DNA of 64,000 nucleotides from Phallus indusiatus (taxonomy: Eukaryota > Basidiomycota > Agaricomycetes > Phallales > Phallaceae): NCBI GenBank assembly GCA_027605045.1, contig JAQFWX010000011.1:186001-250000 (forward strand). Direction: 5' to 3'. The first letter of the stretch is position 1, and every line of letters starts with the position of its first letter. Of the stretch, positions 11,728-23,290 are shown one piece after another. The translations under genes and the position numbers were made by a program. The notes beneath the pieces were generated by a model that did not search any database, was not told the DNA's origin, and was given only the letters and a program-made list of their open reading frames with translations.

Positions 11728-13577
11728 CTACAGTTCTTCTGATTCATAAGATCTATCCGACTCCATGCTTTCTTTGACATCTTGAGCTGTTGTTCCAAAA
11801 GCAGGATTTTTGCGTGGACGACCACGGTGTTTTGGCATGATATCGTTATCAACGCGCAGACCTCCTGCCGAACTACCTTCTAAACCACTGGTGATTAATC
11901 GTGAATTCAATTTACCCTCGCTGAGATTGGAAGCCGACAGCACTGTTAAACTAAAACAAATGTTGAGACAATGAGGAATCAAAATAAAGAGGATATTACC
12001 CTTTTTTCGCGCATCTCGCAATGCATCTGCGGATATGACTTTGCCACGGTGCTGAACAGAAAGTGGATTTTGGTCTCAGTTTTACCCATTTCTGGCACAA
12101 CCTGCACAGAACTCGATACTGTCAAACCAGAATATTATCATCATGCTCTCTGGAGGAGCTAAAGTTGTACTTGCCGGCTCGACCAATTCGGCGTTCGGAT
12201 CTGCTTCTAGGATCTCTTTACGGCCCTCAGCATGTAACCGTCTGGCCCTCAACGGAGGTTCTGAGTCGCGGGGTGACGATGTTATCGCTGGATTACTCAG
12301 TAAAGAAGGGTGCACACTTCCCGGAGGGTTTTTGGCGTTCGGATGGCGTGAAGAAGAAGACTGCATAGACTCGATATGACTCGATGATATGTTCTTCGAT
12401 AACCCTGCCAACGGTGCCATCGCGCTCGCGTTTTCTCTTGACCCGGCGTTCCATTTACTACTTATGGTATCAATAGACGAAGAACATATATAATCATATC
12501 TTACCAAGAAGCTTTATGGCATCGCCAAGGAACTGAACAATAGCGTGAATTGTTGCGAAGCTTGATCCATTTATTGCACTCGCGACACAGGACTTGATAC
12601 TTTGAAATAAATCAATAATAAATTAGGTAGCGTTAATAATGCGTGTATTACCGGTGTGACTTCTTTTACTTGAGGATCATCGAGAAACTCTTGTAACCTC
12701 TCCTCTTCCGTACGATTAGGTCTTTTTTTCCTGATCGGATATGGAGTAGCGATACCGTTTTCGTCACCATTCTTAACATCTCCACGATTTGTTGCATTTG
12801 AGCCAGTTTCAGTCGTGTACTGATCACAGTGAACACCAGTGTCCTCTTTGCTGGCTTTCCGGGGATCCAGTTTTTCCTCTCCATATATCCCCGAGGGGTA
12901 AGTTGGAGTAACATTCTTGTCTTGTCTTTCATTATCGATCGTCTTCTCAGAAGACGACATCGCGATATTGAACATGTCCTCTAAAGAACTGGGGGATCAT
13001 CTATATAAGCATAACAATACGAGTCAACGATCATCTGTGCAGCGTACAAGACACCTTTTGCCTTGGAGTGTTGGCAATTTAAGATATGTTTGCGCCAATT
13101 CTACCACAAGCGCCGTTGTTAGATTTGACATGACATAGAATACTATGTTAACGGCGGCATACCTCCAGGGATATCGAGATCCATTCGGAGCACCAGCAAA
13201 GAAATTTGCCTTCTGCTAGTTCAGGATCACCCGGGCCCATGAGCATTTGGGTTTCAAAACGACGTTTCGCAGCCGTTGGATAGTACTCAATGACCTCTTC
13301 GTGATCAACTTTGCGTTTCCTGGCGTAGACATCATAGCTATTTCTTACGTTCAAATCTACTTGTTTAAATGCATTCATACCGTGAACATGGCGAAACAAC
13401 ATCCGGCTCGTTCAAGCTCTTTGTCAAAGTAGATACCTGTGCATTTCTGAAACAAGCGAAGGTCATTAGAGCAAACACCGAGTACCAGTAGTAAAAAAAT
13501 TAGTGAACTAACAGTGCATGTTTGTAGGAGACGGATTCTTCTAAGCTGGTGCATGAAAGTCCTGGCTCCTCCAGCAT
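11728..13577 (-). CDS. Uncharacterised nuclear protein with three CxxC...WxxHxxxC fingers and an AT-hook
   Basis: My join of nine exons (13577-13513, 13446-13381, 13319-13163, 13100-13055, 12980-12652, 12599-12505, 12457-12175, 12118-12000, 11950-11728) closes in every phase and gives 460 residues. Three similar short modules appear: LCWC...WRKHILNC, VLCRECNKWIKL...WRCHKASC and VLCRLCQKWVKL...WQSHIRRC. Each has paired Cys, a W-I/V-x-L or W-I core and a final W-x2-H-x3-C, which suggests a zinc-binding finger. Each module's last Cys or His is completed across an intron. The C-terminus has an AT-hook core (KHRGRPRKN), which binds the minor groove of AT-rich DNA. A nuclear DNA- or chromatin-binding role is inferred. 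I do not recognise a named family. Intron 7 uses a GC donor (GCAAGT). Confidence 0.7.
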
Positions 13578-15349
13578 TTTTTTCCGTTTATTCGACGAAT
13601 GATAAAGAACGAAGAAAAAGACGAAAGTTGGTTAGCTCAAGGGCCAAAATAAATCAAAACTCGGGGAGCAAGTACTAAACCGCATGACTTAATCGATATG
13701 ACTAACCAACTTGGTGCCTATGTAGGCATTTTTTTCATTCAATCTGGCAACGTCTTTTACTATCGGGGAGCGCGCACAGAAAAATGGTCGTTTATATTTG
13801 AATTTTTTTCAGTTATTTTACATAACAAAGCACTTCGATTGTTTTTTTTTTTCATTAACTTTGTGGAGCACGTACACCATCGGTAGTTCAGCCAGTTTTT
13901 CGCGTGTTCAAGCCTAATATGTGATTGAGCATCGTCATAGCGTACTTACGCAATTGTGTGAAGAGAAAACTGACTTTGATCAGAAATGTTTTTTCACTGT
14001 TTTCTAAAAAAAACGAGCTACGAGGATCATTTTCAAGAACTTCTGATTCCAAAAGAACAATGTCGCCAAGGGAATCTGTCATCATGTAGCCGTTATTACG
14101 CCACAATTGACGCGACTAGCTTGATTACATAGTCTGCAAATTTTCTCAATCCTTATGCGCCTGAGGTTATTGTTAAACAAGATCAACGACCAACAAAGTT
14201 ACGCTCAGTTGTGGTTGTGGATGACAAGCTCAATGTATAATATACATAGACATACATCAAAAATTTCCCCAGGCTCGCTGCTTCAGTTGCGCTGAAAAGA
14301 AAATGTTGTTAGTCACCCCACCAATGCGTCATTAAGTCTGCACGGGGATAGAAGCTGGTCGACGATTGCAGTATGGCCAACTTGAAGGTGACGAATGTCG
14401 ACTCCTGCAAAGCTGAGGGCGAAGGCCGTGTGAAAGTCTGGACTTAGAGGTAACAGAACAAGAGTATTTGAGTGAAAACGATGTAAGACTACTATATTAT
14501 TCGTATTTAGCAAGTTTAAACATAGAGTAGAAACAGAGTCAAAGTTGCCTATACTTGCTCTTGCATTTCGATTCAGAAAGATAAGCAAATGAGCAGCAAG
14601 TTCGGATCTGGCATTATGTGGTATTATCCAGACTTTATATACAATAGACTCAAGAACTGGTATTTACCATGCAGATATGTTCGGATCTTTTTTTTTGTGG
14701 AGCTATATTTTTTGAAGTGTTTGAACCTGGTTCATCATTCATAAACGTCATCTGGTAATGAGATATGTTCGGATCTAGTCTTCAATCTAATAAGGCCCGC
14801 CAGGCCAGATCCGGACAGCACTTTCTGACCAGGAATATGGCCGGATCTGGTCGGATAATATATTTTCGATTTTTGCAACAAAATGTATAGTTCCGGTTTC
14901 TTACAGAAGTTGCGTGTATAATTTGTCTTCCCCTATAAATTATAGAAAGGCTTCAAACCCATTCTGGTCCCTTCCGCTGCGACCTTAAGCAACCATATTC
15001 GGTTCCGCGTTATTTTGTGTCAAACCAATTAAAATTCTGTAACCTGTTCCAGATTCTTGGAATTCGGAAGCTCTGTCGAATGAAATCATTCACCGTTGGA
15101 AACCAAACTAGGTGGTATGTACATTTGTCGACAAGTAGATCATACAACCTTACATTCAAGGAACACTGGCTATTTGTAATTCATTGATTCATTAAATTTA
15201 TATAATCATCAACTCGAGTTATATAAAGATGAGATGAAGTAGGGTATCCACCTATCTAGGATTTCGAACCAAACTGATTTCTGTGGAAACCATTCAATGC
15301 AGGTCTCTCAATATGGTAATCCAACCAATCGAAGATGTACTTATAAGTT
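13578..15349. other. Gene-poor AT-rich stretch
   Basis: There are small open frames on the minus strand at 14106-13888 and 14588-14313, but I found no recognisable motif or supported splicing. Several copies of a gatatgttcggatct-like word occur near 14675, 14761 and 14840. The region probably holds the promoters of both flanking genes and decayed sequence. Confidence 0.4.
14805..14850. repeat. Small inverted repeat CCAGATCCGG / CCGGATCTGG
   Basis: A perfect 10-bp inverted repeat at 14805-14814 and 14841-14850 with a 26-bp spacer. The arm words recur loosely upstream (ttcggatct). It could form a hairpin or bind a dimeric factor; its role is unknown. Confidence 0.5.
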
Positions 15350-16878
15350 ATGGCTAACAAAACACCAGAAACACGAGGCTCTTCTCTGGCCGCGTTGACT
15401 GTGCTGTTGTATGACTATGGTTTGTGCATGAGTAGCTTTATTTAATACTACTACTGACTGTTTTTTTTCAAAGTATTAGGAATCGAGGATGAGGTTTGAC
15501 TTAATCATTCGAATTTAACGGAACCCCTGACTCCTGAAATTCTGGAAGGTCGAATTCGTCTGGAAACTTTCATGGTCACTTGGAAAAGTCTTATATCTTG
15601 CGGTTTGCTCCCCGTTTATGAAGCTTAAGAACCAAAGTAGATGATACTTATTTTCAGAATCGTTACATTGGAACGAGCGCACTACTTTTTAGCACAATTG
15701 GTAACGTCTGGTTCCCTCATGAATTACGGTTTGACTTATGTAAACGACAATTTTAAGAGTTGTTTGAAGGTTTTTCGAGATTTGTCAGTTTCTCACCATT
15801 TTCCCTTTGAATTTAGCCTCATCTCTGATTTTTTGTAGTCGTGAGTAAAGTAGCATATATCAGTCGGTCATCGAAAGCTCTTACACAGAAGCTTAGTTGC
15901 GCCGCCGTGGTTCAATATCGTGTTTGGACGTAAGGTCATCATAATGCAATTAAGCCTACTTGTTGAGATTTTGAACTTCCAGGCGCTGGTCAATCCTCTG
16001 TCTTATAGAAGGTGAAAGTTCGCATCTTTATCTCGTCCATCAGAATGAACATCCATTCTTCTTAATATAGTATTACTCCTGGCACGAGTACGTCATTTAT
16101 TCATTCGATCTACTCAACTCATTTATACGTATTCATTGAATTAGGTATACGCCATTTATGATCGAAATAGGTGGCTCCTTGCGTCGCTAATTATCTTATT
16201 TATAATCGAGTTTGGATCAACGATGGTTTTTTTTTACGCTGAGAACAACACTAGTATGGATTGAATTACGTCTAAAGATATCACCTATGTTTAAATTACG
16301 AACAGCGATCACTAAGACAACTAACCCTACCATCTCAAATTGCTTTTATCAGTCAAGTCATGTCCCTCTCGTCAATGCCTCTGGGATATGGCTTCCTCTT
16401 TTTCTATATGTAACCACGCTTTTTACGCTGATGGTGTATAAAGCGTGGAGTGTATATAGAGAAGATAAACCAGGACGGTTTTATCGAACTATCGTCTGCG
16501 ATTGGTAGATATTTCAAATATGCACGACAGTTCGCGCTAAAGTTCATATCATCTAGCTTGAAATATTATTTCTCGTACGTCGTTTATTATTCTGCTCCCA
16601 TCGATTTGCTCAATGTATTTCAGAATTTTCCTTGTAGTCGCTTTCAATTTCACGTTTTATATCTTCGTTCCAGCTACCAATCCTCAGTGGTCATTACCGT
16701 AAGTCATGAAAGCTAAAGCAAGAAGGATCCTATTGTAATATTCGTACCCAGCTGGCTGTCCGCAATTCCGGTTGTTGTAGGTAGCCGCTTGTTTCTCAAC
16801 ACTCGTCGGGCGTACTACAAGGAACGCGCATTCCCATCCCTTCATATTACAACCCCATTAATGACCGAGTCTTCATGA
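15350..16878 (+). CDS. DUF6533-type seven-helix membrane protein
   Basis: Hidden by small exons: 15350-15419, 15474-15493, 15549-15602, 15658-15700, 15839-15929, 15983-16011, 16071-16087, 16145-16253, 16306-16504, 16557-16574, 16624-16698, 16752-16878. All phases close, giving about 283 residues. Exon 4 could instead end at 15739, giving 296. Family landmarks appear in order: LLYDYVLGIEDEVEFVWK, KVLYLANRYIG, LARVYAIYDRNRW, a PLFLYVTTLFTLMVYKAW helix, and SRLFLNTRRAYYKER at the C-terminal side. DUF6533 proteins are an expanded Agaricomycete family of plasma-membrane-like proteins of unknown function. Four exons are 17-29 bp long. No inactivating change was seen once spliced, so I call it intact. 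Confidence 0.75.
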
Positions 16879-17613
16879 ACATTGAAGCCCTCCGGCGATC
16901 CTTCTGAAACTCGCGCCTTTGAAAATCAAAAAGGACCTTTGTTCTATCGTAATTTAATTGAAGTACATTCTCCGCCGAACATGATAAATTGCAAGATTAT
17001 AATTCTCGCGTTCTACTTGGACTTTTTGATTATGTACAATTTGTACTTCGATGCTAATCGGTTCGTTTAAGTGAAATAATGTATGACTACAAAATTGCCA
17101 AAGAAACTTTTCATTTCCTTACTATTGAACAGCTAGTACTCGGCCAATATTATGTCATGAAATCCGTTTTATTTGACCCTGTCCAAAGTACTCATAGAGA
17201 TTCAGCGAAACGCTCTATTAAACCCAGACTCTAAAAATTTGTTCTAGAACTCCTAACCTATTTTCCTGTGAGAATAACGCGTCGCGAAATGTGCATGACA
17301 CGACAAGCGCCGCATGGAGAACCTAGCATTTCATGCAAGGGAACTCTTACTACTAGTAGGTACACTATTTAAGTTCCTTGTTTATTCATACGTTCAACTT
17401 GAAGGCTAGTCAATTCTACTTACTATCTAGTCGCATACATTCTTAAATTCTAGCAGTGGCCTTTGAGTGGCCTTATATGGGTGTTCAGCCTATGCGGCTA
17501 CTTAACATTAACTTTACAGGAATGTACGGGATAGTAGTGACTGTGAAATGTGAAAACACGCCAATTATATCATGATTTCAGAAACAGGGAAACAGACTAG
17601 TTTAAATTAAAGG
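16879..17613. other. Intergenic, convergent
   Basis: AT-rich DNA between two convergent genes. No exon, repeat or RNA gene was supported. Confidence 0.45.
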
Positions 17614-18222
17614 CTAACGTTGATACATACTTCCCCCGAGGGTTTCCTTTGAACCGTCGTAGATAATCGAAATGGCTGCAGCGAGAAAGAGTTCTTTATT
17701 GCAGAGATTTTCACTGAGAATGGCCTGGGATGATTGTGGTGAGTTTGGGGTCAGTCAATGATTTCAAGTTCAAGTTCAAATAAATACTGACCTGTCTGTT
17801 TTCAGGTTGTCCGATCCACTTTACAGGCCAAAAGATGAACTGGATGACCAACAGCACGCCCGACGCCACGTTTGTAAGAAAGACAGAGCCTTTAACTTTT
17901 ATACTTTCTCCATGGGTTTCCCAAAGGAGTTTTAAGAAGTATAATATGATACAAGCCAGAAACATTGGTACAGCCATGATAAATGCGATCTTGAAATAGT
18001 AGCTTGTAGGGAGTGTAAGCAGTTCTGAGTCGCTCACTGACTGTTGACACGGCGGGCAAACATCTTCAAGTTGGGGAAATGTGGTGGGTAATAGAAAAAG
18101 AAGAAATGTATTAAACGAAGGAATGTGTTTATATGAAAACCCGGCAAATAAAAAAAAATCCGGCCTCTATACCTATTAGTAGGGGTACTCGTTCGTGGTT
18201 TAAAGGGACTTAAGTCGCTCAT
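17614..18222 (-). CDS. Small two-helix membrane protein with CPPC motif, function unknown
   Basis: Three exons (18222-18189, 18063-17792, 17724-17614) give 138 residues. The ATG at 18222 is only 52 bp from the start of the divergent NOM1 gene. The N-terminus carries VCPPCQQS, then two hydrophobic helices (FKIAFIMAVPMFLACIILYF and FLTNVASGVLLVIQFIFW) separated by about 25 mostly polar residues, then a tail. The first donor (GTACCC) was chosen because the stronger-looking GTATAG nearby breaks the frame. Exon 3 is inferred from an in-frame CAG|GTCAGT donor and CCCAG acceptor; if it is not used, the protein ends at 17711 with a different tail. I do not recognise the family; an ER or mitochondrial membrane protein is possible. 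Confidence 0.6.
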
Positions 18223-18244
18223 TTACGGCCGTTTGCATATACGA

Positions 18245-18274
18245 GTCTGTACAGGTCTGTACCTGTCTGTACTT
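18245..18274 (+). repeat. Three tandem 10-bp repeats abutting the NOM1 start codon
   Basis: GTCTGTACAG, GTCTGTACCT and GTCTGTACTT follow each other without gap and end exactly before the ATG at 18275. They occupy most of the 52 bp between two divergent start codons, so they may act as promoter or 5' UTR element for one or both genes. Confidence 0.8.
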
Positions 18275-21200
18275 ATGATCGGTAATAAACGCCCTCAACG
18301 GATTGTGTATCAGGCGCCCGAAGCTATGCCGCTCTCACTTCGTTTGCCTGCGTCCCTACGAGAACAGATTGAATTGAATGAGCAAGGTACATATTTTTTT
18401 CCTCGGTATGTTGCAATGTTGACATGACCTTGCAGGTTCAAACCCACTCAAGCGAAAAAGGCCAGCCCCTACTCGCAAAGAAGCTCGAAAACGAGCTCGT
18501 CAAGAACAGAAACAACGAAAAGCTCAATTCTTCACTCAGCCGAAACTATCGACGTCTAGGCTTGAACCCCCCACAGAACCACATCCAGAGGTGCCCTCGA
18601 GAAAAACGGTCCGAAATAGTGTTGAAAGTACTAGTATAAACCCAAAGAAGACCTCCGGTATTAAAACGGAAAAAAAGTCAAAGCCGAGTACTAGTAACAA
18701 AGTTCTCACTCCTGACTTTGAAAAAGATCCGGAAGATACGCGCATTTCTTGGCTGGAGGCTCAGCTCGGAGTTGGATCTCCTACGAAGAAAAGCAGGCTG
18801 TTTGGAGACGGTTTGGATGGTAGTCATGAGCTCCTTGGTTCGCAAATTATATGCTGAGTTTCATACTTTCTAGATCTAATGGACGACTTGGATCGTATTG
18901 CTTCTCGTCCTATGGGTTCCAAAAACATGGACGTTGATGAATCGGTAAGGTTACGTCGGGTGCCTTTTGCTTCGTTGTCTGAGAATGTAAACAGGATGAT
19001 TCATTTAGAAGTAACGAGGGATCAACGAAGTCTTCCGATGAAGAAGAGGATGAAGAGGATGAAGCTGAAGCTGAAACACAGGATAACCTCTCTGAATTCG
19101 AAGGGTTTTCTTCCGATATTTATGATAACTTGTCAACGAAAGCAGAAACGTCGGCTGATTCCCGAGTAGAAACGTCCGTAATTCCAACAGCACGTAGGTT
19201 TCCAAAGTTGTCGTAAACATTCAAAAACACTAACTTAGGGTATCAAGAGACGCATTATGTACCTCCTCACCTGAGAAAGGCGGAGAATAATTCCGAAAAG
19301 CTCAACAAACTGGTTCGACAACTAAAAGGTCTCTTGAACAGGTAGTATCAAACGCTGCCTTCCTTATACTACATCATTGATGATCATTAGATTAAGCGAA
19401 GCAAATCTCACTAGTATCCTAAACTCCATCGAGGAACTCTATCGTGAATACGCAAGAAATGGTGCGGTTGCATGCACATCTTCTAATGCCCATTCTTAAC
19501 TCAGCCACTAGATGTCACAACCTCGCTGACAAGGTTAATTATCGACAGTATTGCCTTGCATTCCTCGCACTTGGATACATTCGTCGTGTTGCATGCAACA
19601 CTAATAGGAGCCTTGTACAAGATAGTGGGTGTTGATTTCGGTACGTCCACGTCGGTTCTTAATGTAAAAAAGTCACATTTATGATGCCTTTGTAGCTGCA
19701 CACTTTATTCAAACTTTGAATGATACATATCATTATTATTATCTCAATGAAGAATCGCCCAATAATGAACTGAAACCTGAAACAGAGATCGACGAAAGTG
19801 TACCTCGAGGGAAGGAATGTCTCAATCTCGTCATTCTTTTTTCGGAACTATACAATTTTCAAGTTATATCTTGTGTCTTAATGTATGAAATTATCCGAGA
19901 ATTACTGGACAGGTTGGAGGAGATGGATGTCGAGTTACTTCTCAAGATCCTTCGAAGTAAGAATTACTCTTAGATCTGATTGTTTGTGATTCTGACTGCT
20001 CTAGATTCGGGTCAACAGCTACGGCAAGACGATCCATCGGTGTTGAAAGACATCGTGGACACCGTACACACAAAAGTTGCCGAGAAAGACAAATCCACTA
20101 TTAGGTACTTGCGGAAAGCGATGTCTCATTACTCTCCTCTTGTTGACCCCTCAAAACATTCAGTTCACGCACTCAATTTATGGTTGAAACTTTGACAAAT
20201 CTCAAGAACAACAAGGTCAAACGAACCGCCAACCCAGACGTCCACATCGAGCAGGTGGAACGTATGAAAAAGTTCTTGACCGGACTGAATAAGAAACATC
20301 ATGGTACGTTGGTAAATTTGACATCAGTGGCTGTGGTTTGTTTATCTCATTTTCATTTTAGTCAAGGCCCATGAACCCCTTCGTGTTACCTTGAGCGATC
20401 TCCGTTCAGCAGAGAAGCGCGGTAAATGGTGGCTAGTCGGCGCAGCGTGGAATGGCAATCCACTTGTCGAGAAGGCCGATGAATTTCAATTGGCACTACG
20501 TCAAAACCAAAATGACGATTCGTTGTTGAAGTTGGCGCGAAAACAAGGAATGAACACCGATGTCCGACGGAGTATTTTCGTAGTCCTTATGAGCAGTGAT
20601 GTAATCTCATCACATTATCGCCCGTTTCGAAAGTGAGATCTAATCGGTTCTAGGATTACATAGATGCCTGCGAAAGGTTGTCTCAATTGAACCTTTCAGA
20701 AGTACAAAAAAGAGAAATAATCCGAGTCGTGCTTCATTGTCTCGGAAATGTAGGTACACTTGTTATAACCTTCTTTATCGAACTAAGTCCCATTTGCGTA
20801 GGAAAAGCAATATAACCCCTATTATACCTTGGTCTTACAACACCTAAGCCAGAACTCGCATTCAAACAAAATCACGCTGCAATATTGCTTCTGGGACTTT
20901 CTTCGTCAAATGGGGGAGAAAGAAGTCGGCGGAGCTGAGATCTTGAAAAACGTGCAGAACGATGAGCCAGACTTTGATGTCGGCAAACAATCAACATCAA
21001 AACATTCCCACTTTGCACGGGCTTTTGCTTGGTTAATCGCTAAAGATGGTTCCTCACTATTGATTTTTAAGGTAAAACAATTGTTTACTGCGCGCATCAG
21101 ATAACCTCATCCTGATGGTCGAATATATGTAGCCGGTAGACTTCACGCGACTACGGCCACCAACGAAAGCTTTCATGCGGAATCTGTTTTCCCATATATT

Positions 21201-21474
21201 TATCAGCAGCCAAGTTTCGTCGCCAGCAATTACATTAGACCAGACGGCCGCCAGATACCTTACCGGATCCGAAAGGAAGCAAGATGTCCTTGAACAAGTC
21301 TTCATCAAGGCTGTACGAGTCCCAACCTTAACTCAGGGTCTCATTTTCTTCATTAGGAACGTATTGGATGACGTTGAAGAGGGAAACAAGGTTATACTAG
21401 AGGTTCTTCAGTGGGGTCGTGATGTAGCCTTAAATACCCTTCGTGGGACGGCTGATATTGGCACGGATCTATGA
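18275..21474 (+). CDS. SGD1: Nucleolar MIF4G/MA3 protein (NOM1/SGD1)
   Basis: Fourteen exons (18275-18386, 18436-18819, 18874-18944, 18995-19193, 19239-19341, 19391-19461, 19512-19640, 19696-19956, 20005-20104, 20164-20303, 20362-20600, 20654-20749, 20802-21071, 21133-21474) give 838 residues with all phases closing. A basic N-terminus (KRKRPAPTRKEARKR) is followed by Ser/acidic regions, the YVPPHLR signature (about 262-268), the MIF4G domain beginning KGLLNRLSEANLTSI, and a C-terminal MA3 domain starting near SDLRSAEKRGKWWLVG and DVRRSIFVVLMSSDDYIDA. The family is nucleolar and needed for 40S ribosomal subunit maturation (with Fal1/eIF4A-III in yeast and human). An in-frame upstream ATG at 18233 exists, but translation from 18275 is more consistent with the family. 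Confidence 0.92.
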
Positions 21475-21497
21475 CAGTAATCTTCGAGTTCTTCCAA

Positions 21498-22419
21498 TTA
21501 CTTGATTTTTTGGAATGCAATAGTTGAACATATACTTCCTGATCTTCCACCGTAGCTATACACTTGATGCTGGATCCGAGAACTTGTGGCATGATTAGCC
21601 GACTTACATACCGTGAAGAGCTCAGAGAAAAAGACTTACTGATACACCAAACCCAGTTCGTCTATAACGAATCTTTCTCTCATTTCATCTTCTGTGAAGT
21701 TGCATGCTAGTGAAATCAGTGCTATTGAAGAAAGACTTGACATTCAGTCACGTACAAGTGAGCAAAAAAAAACCTCCGGGACGTAATAGTCGGGCAATTC
21801 GACTGGGATAAAGCTGGGCCGGTAACTTTCCTTCAGCATCCGGCACAGAAAGAGCAATAGCATCAAATGTCCCTTTATCCAGAACCAGATCCCATAGATC
21901 AACTCTGTCTCCGTCTCCATCGGCGCCCGCGATCTTTGGGGAATCTTCTGAAAGAATGTCACATTGACTGAAATTGATTTTCTCCACGCCACGGCTTTTT
22001 GCTACTTTTGATGACAGCGCGATAGAACCCGAACTGTAATCGACGCCCAGTAAGCGAGAAGGATCGTAACCATTGCTGGCCAACTCGCAAAGTAGAATGC
22101 CGTTCCCAGTACCAACCTCAAGGATATTTTGTGATGAGCTTGATGGGACGTTTTCAACTACCCAATCGACCTAGTAATATGGTTTATCTTAATTCTGGTT
22201 TTTTAGTATTTCTTCTTAGTCACCATTTTTAACATGCTTTCTTCACCGAACCTGTTTGCGTTGGATATCAGTACCCGCATATAGTGAACACATTAGAAGA
22301 TAGCGAAAGGGTTACCATACTTCTCCTTCATCTCCTATATCATCGAAATTTTGAATTTCCTGATCATAAACACCGTCCCAGTAATCTTTTCGACCGAGTT
22401 TAGAGGGCTGGAAAGACAT
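21498..22419 (-). CDS. EFM4: EFM4/METTL10-type protein lysine methyltransferase
   Basis: Five exons: 22419-22316, 22251-22224, 22170-21756, 21706-21640, 21582-21498; 232 residues. Landmarks: SKLGRKDYWDGVYDQEI at the N-terminus, VWFGEES built across two introns, the SAM-binding motif LEVGTGNG (about 60-68), then WDLVLDKGTFDAIAL, LRPGGFFLLTSCNFTEDE and a YGGRSGSICSTIAF end. EFM4 (See1) methylates a lysine of translation elongation factor eEF1A. Exon 2 is only 28 bp. The stop lies 23 bp from the NOM1 stop on the other strand. Confidence 0.92.
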
Positions 22420-22495
22420 CGAGTCGGCGTACAACGAATGCCGTGGAGTATGTCACCCGTACTGGGCGTCTAAGACACTACACCCTTTTTCCCAA

Positions 22496-22883
22496 ATGTC
22501 CACACCGATTCTCCTTGGCTTAGGAGCTGTCGCGACGGCTTTGGCCGGTCGACATCTCGTTAAGAGAGGTGTTTTAGGAATAGGAGGTGCGGCAGAGAAG
22601 TATGTTAAAGGAGGATTCCGGGCAAAAATGGATAGAGCAGAAGCTATCGCAATATTAGGACTCAAGTAAGTGCGAATATGGCCTAAATTTTTGTATGGTT
22701 TATGAAGCTGATTGATATAATTCTTTTAGAGACGGTCCGACTATGAGAAATAGAATTAAAGATGCACATCGGAATATCATGTTGGCTAACCACCCCGACC
22801 GCGGCGGCTCGCCATATCTAGCCAGCAAAATTAACGAAGCGAAAGACTTGTTGGAGAAGTTAGACGGTAAAAAGGGTCGTTGA
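22496..22883 (+). CDS. PAM18: Mitochondrial import motor J-protein PAM18/TIM14
   Basis: Two exons (22496-22665, 22730-22883), 107 residues. A short hydrophobic N-terminal helix ([17 protein letters not shown]) anchors the protein in the inner membrane. The J-domain follows, with the HPD motif in LANHPDRGG and the family-specific [20 protein letters not shown]18 stimulates the ATPase of matrix Hsp70 at the TIM23 channel. Its ATG is 76 bp from the divergent EFM4 start, so the two likely share a promoter. Confidence 0.95.
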
Positions 22884-23290
22884 AAGAGTTCAATAGTATG
22901 TACCATCAATACTGCATGAACTATTCGAGTAACTCATGTCGTACTAGTACTGGTTTCCCTACTATACGCCAACATCTAATCCGCATTATCCACTGCTCTG
23001 TAATTTTGATACCTACTGACAATGTATTACTGAGATCAAATACTACAAATGCATTCCGAAACGATATTATCCACATGACAATCATTCAAAGCCGTAAACT
23101 AGATGCAGAGAAAATACAAAGTATAGGTCCTAATTCGGTGGTATGGTTTGAGTAGTGGAGATGGATGACGTATCAAAAAGCGACACAATAGGAGTGGTGA
23201 AATGGTGTGAAAATGGTGGAGAACTCTATGCGAAATGGTGATTAAACGTGGGATTGTAAAGTGCGAGAACGGAGAGGGCTGCGCCGTCTA
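22884..23290. other. Convergent 3' region
   Basis: Between PAM18 and the Hsp40 gene. No exon or RNA was supported. Confidence 0.45.

Noticed and set aside
13888..14588. Two minus-strand open frames as exons of a gene
   Set aside because: No motif, no phase-consistent join and no family resemblance.
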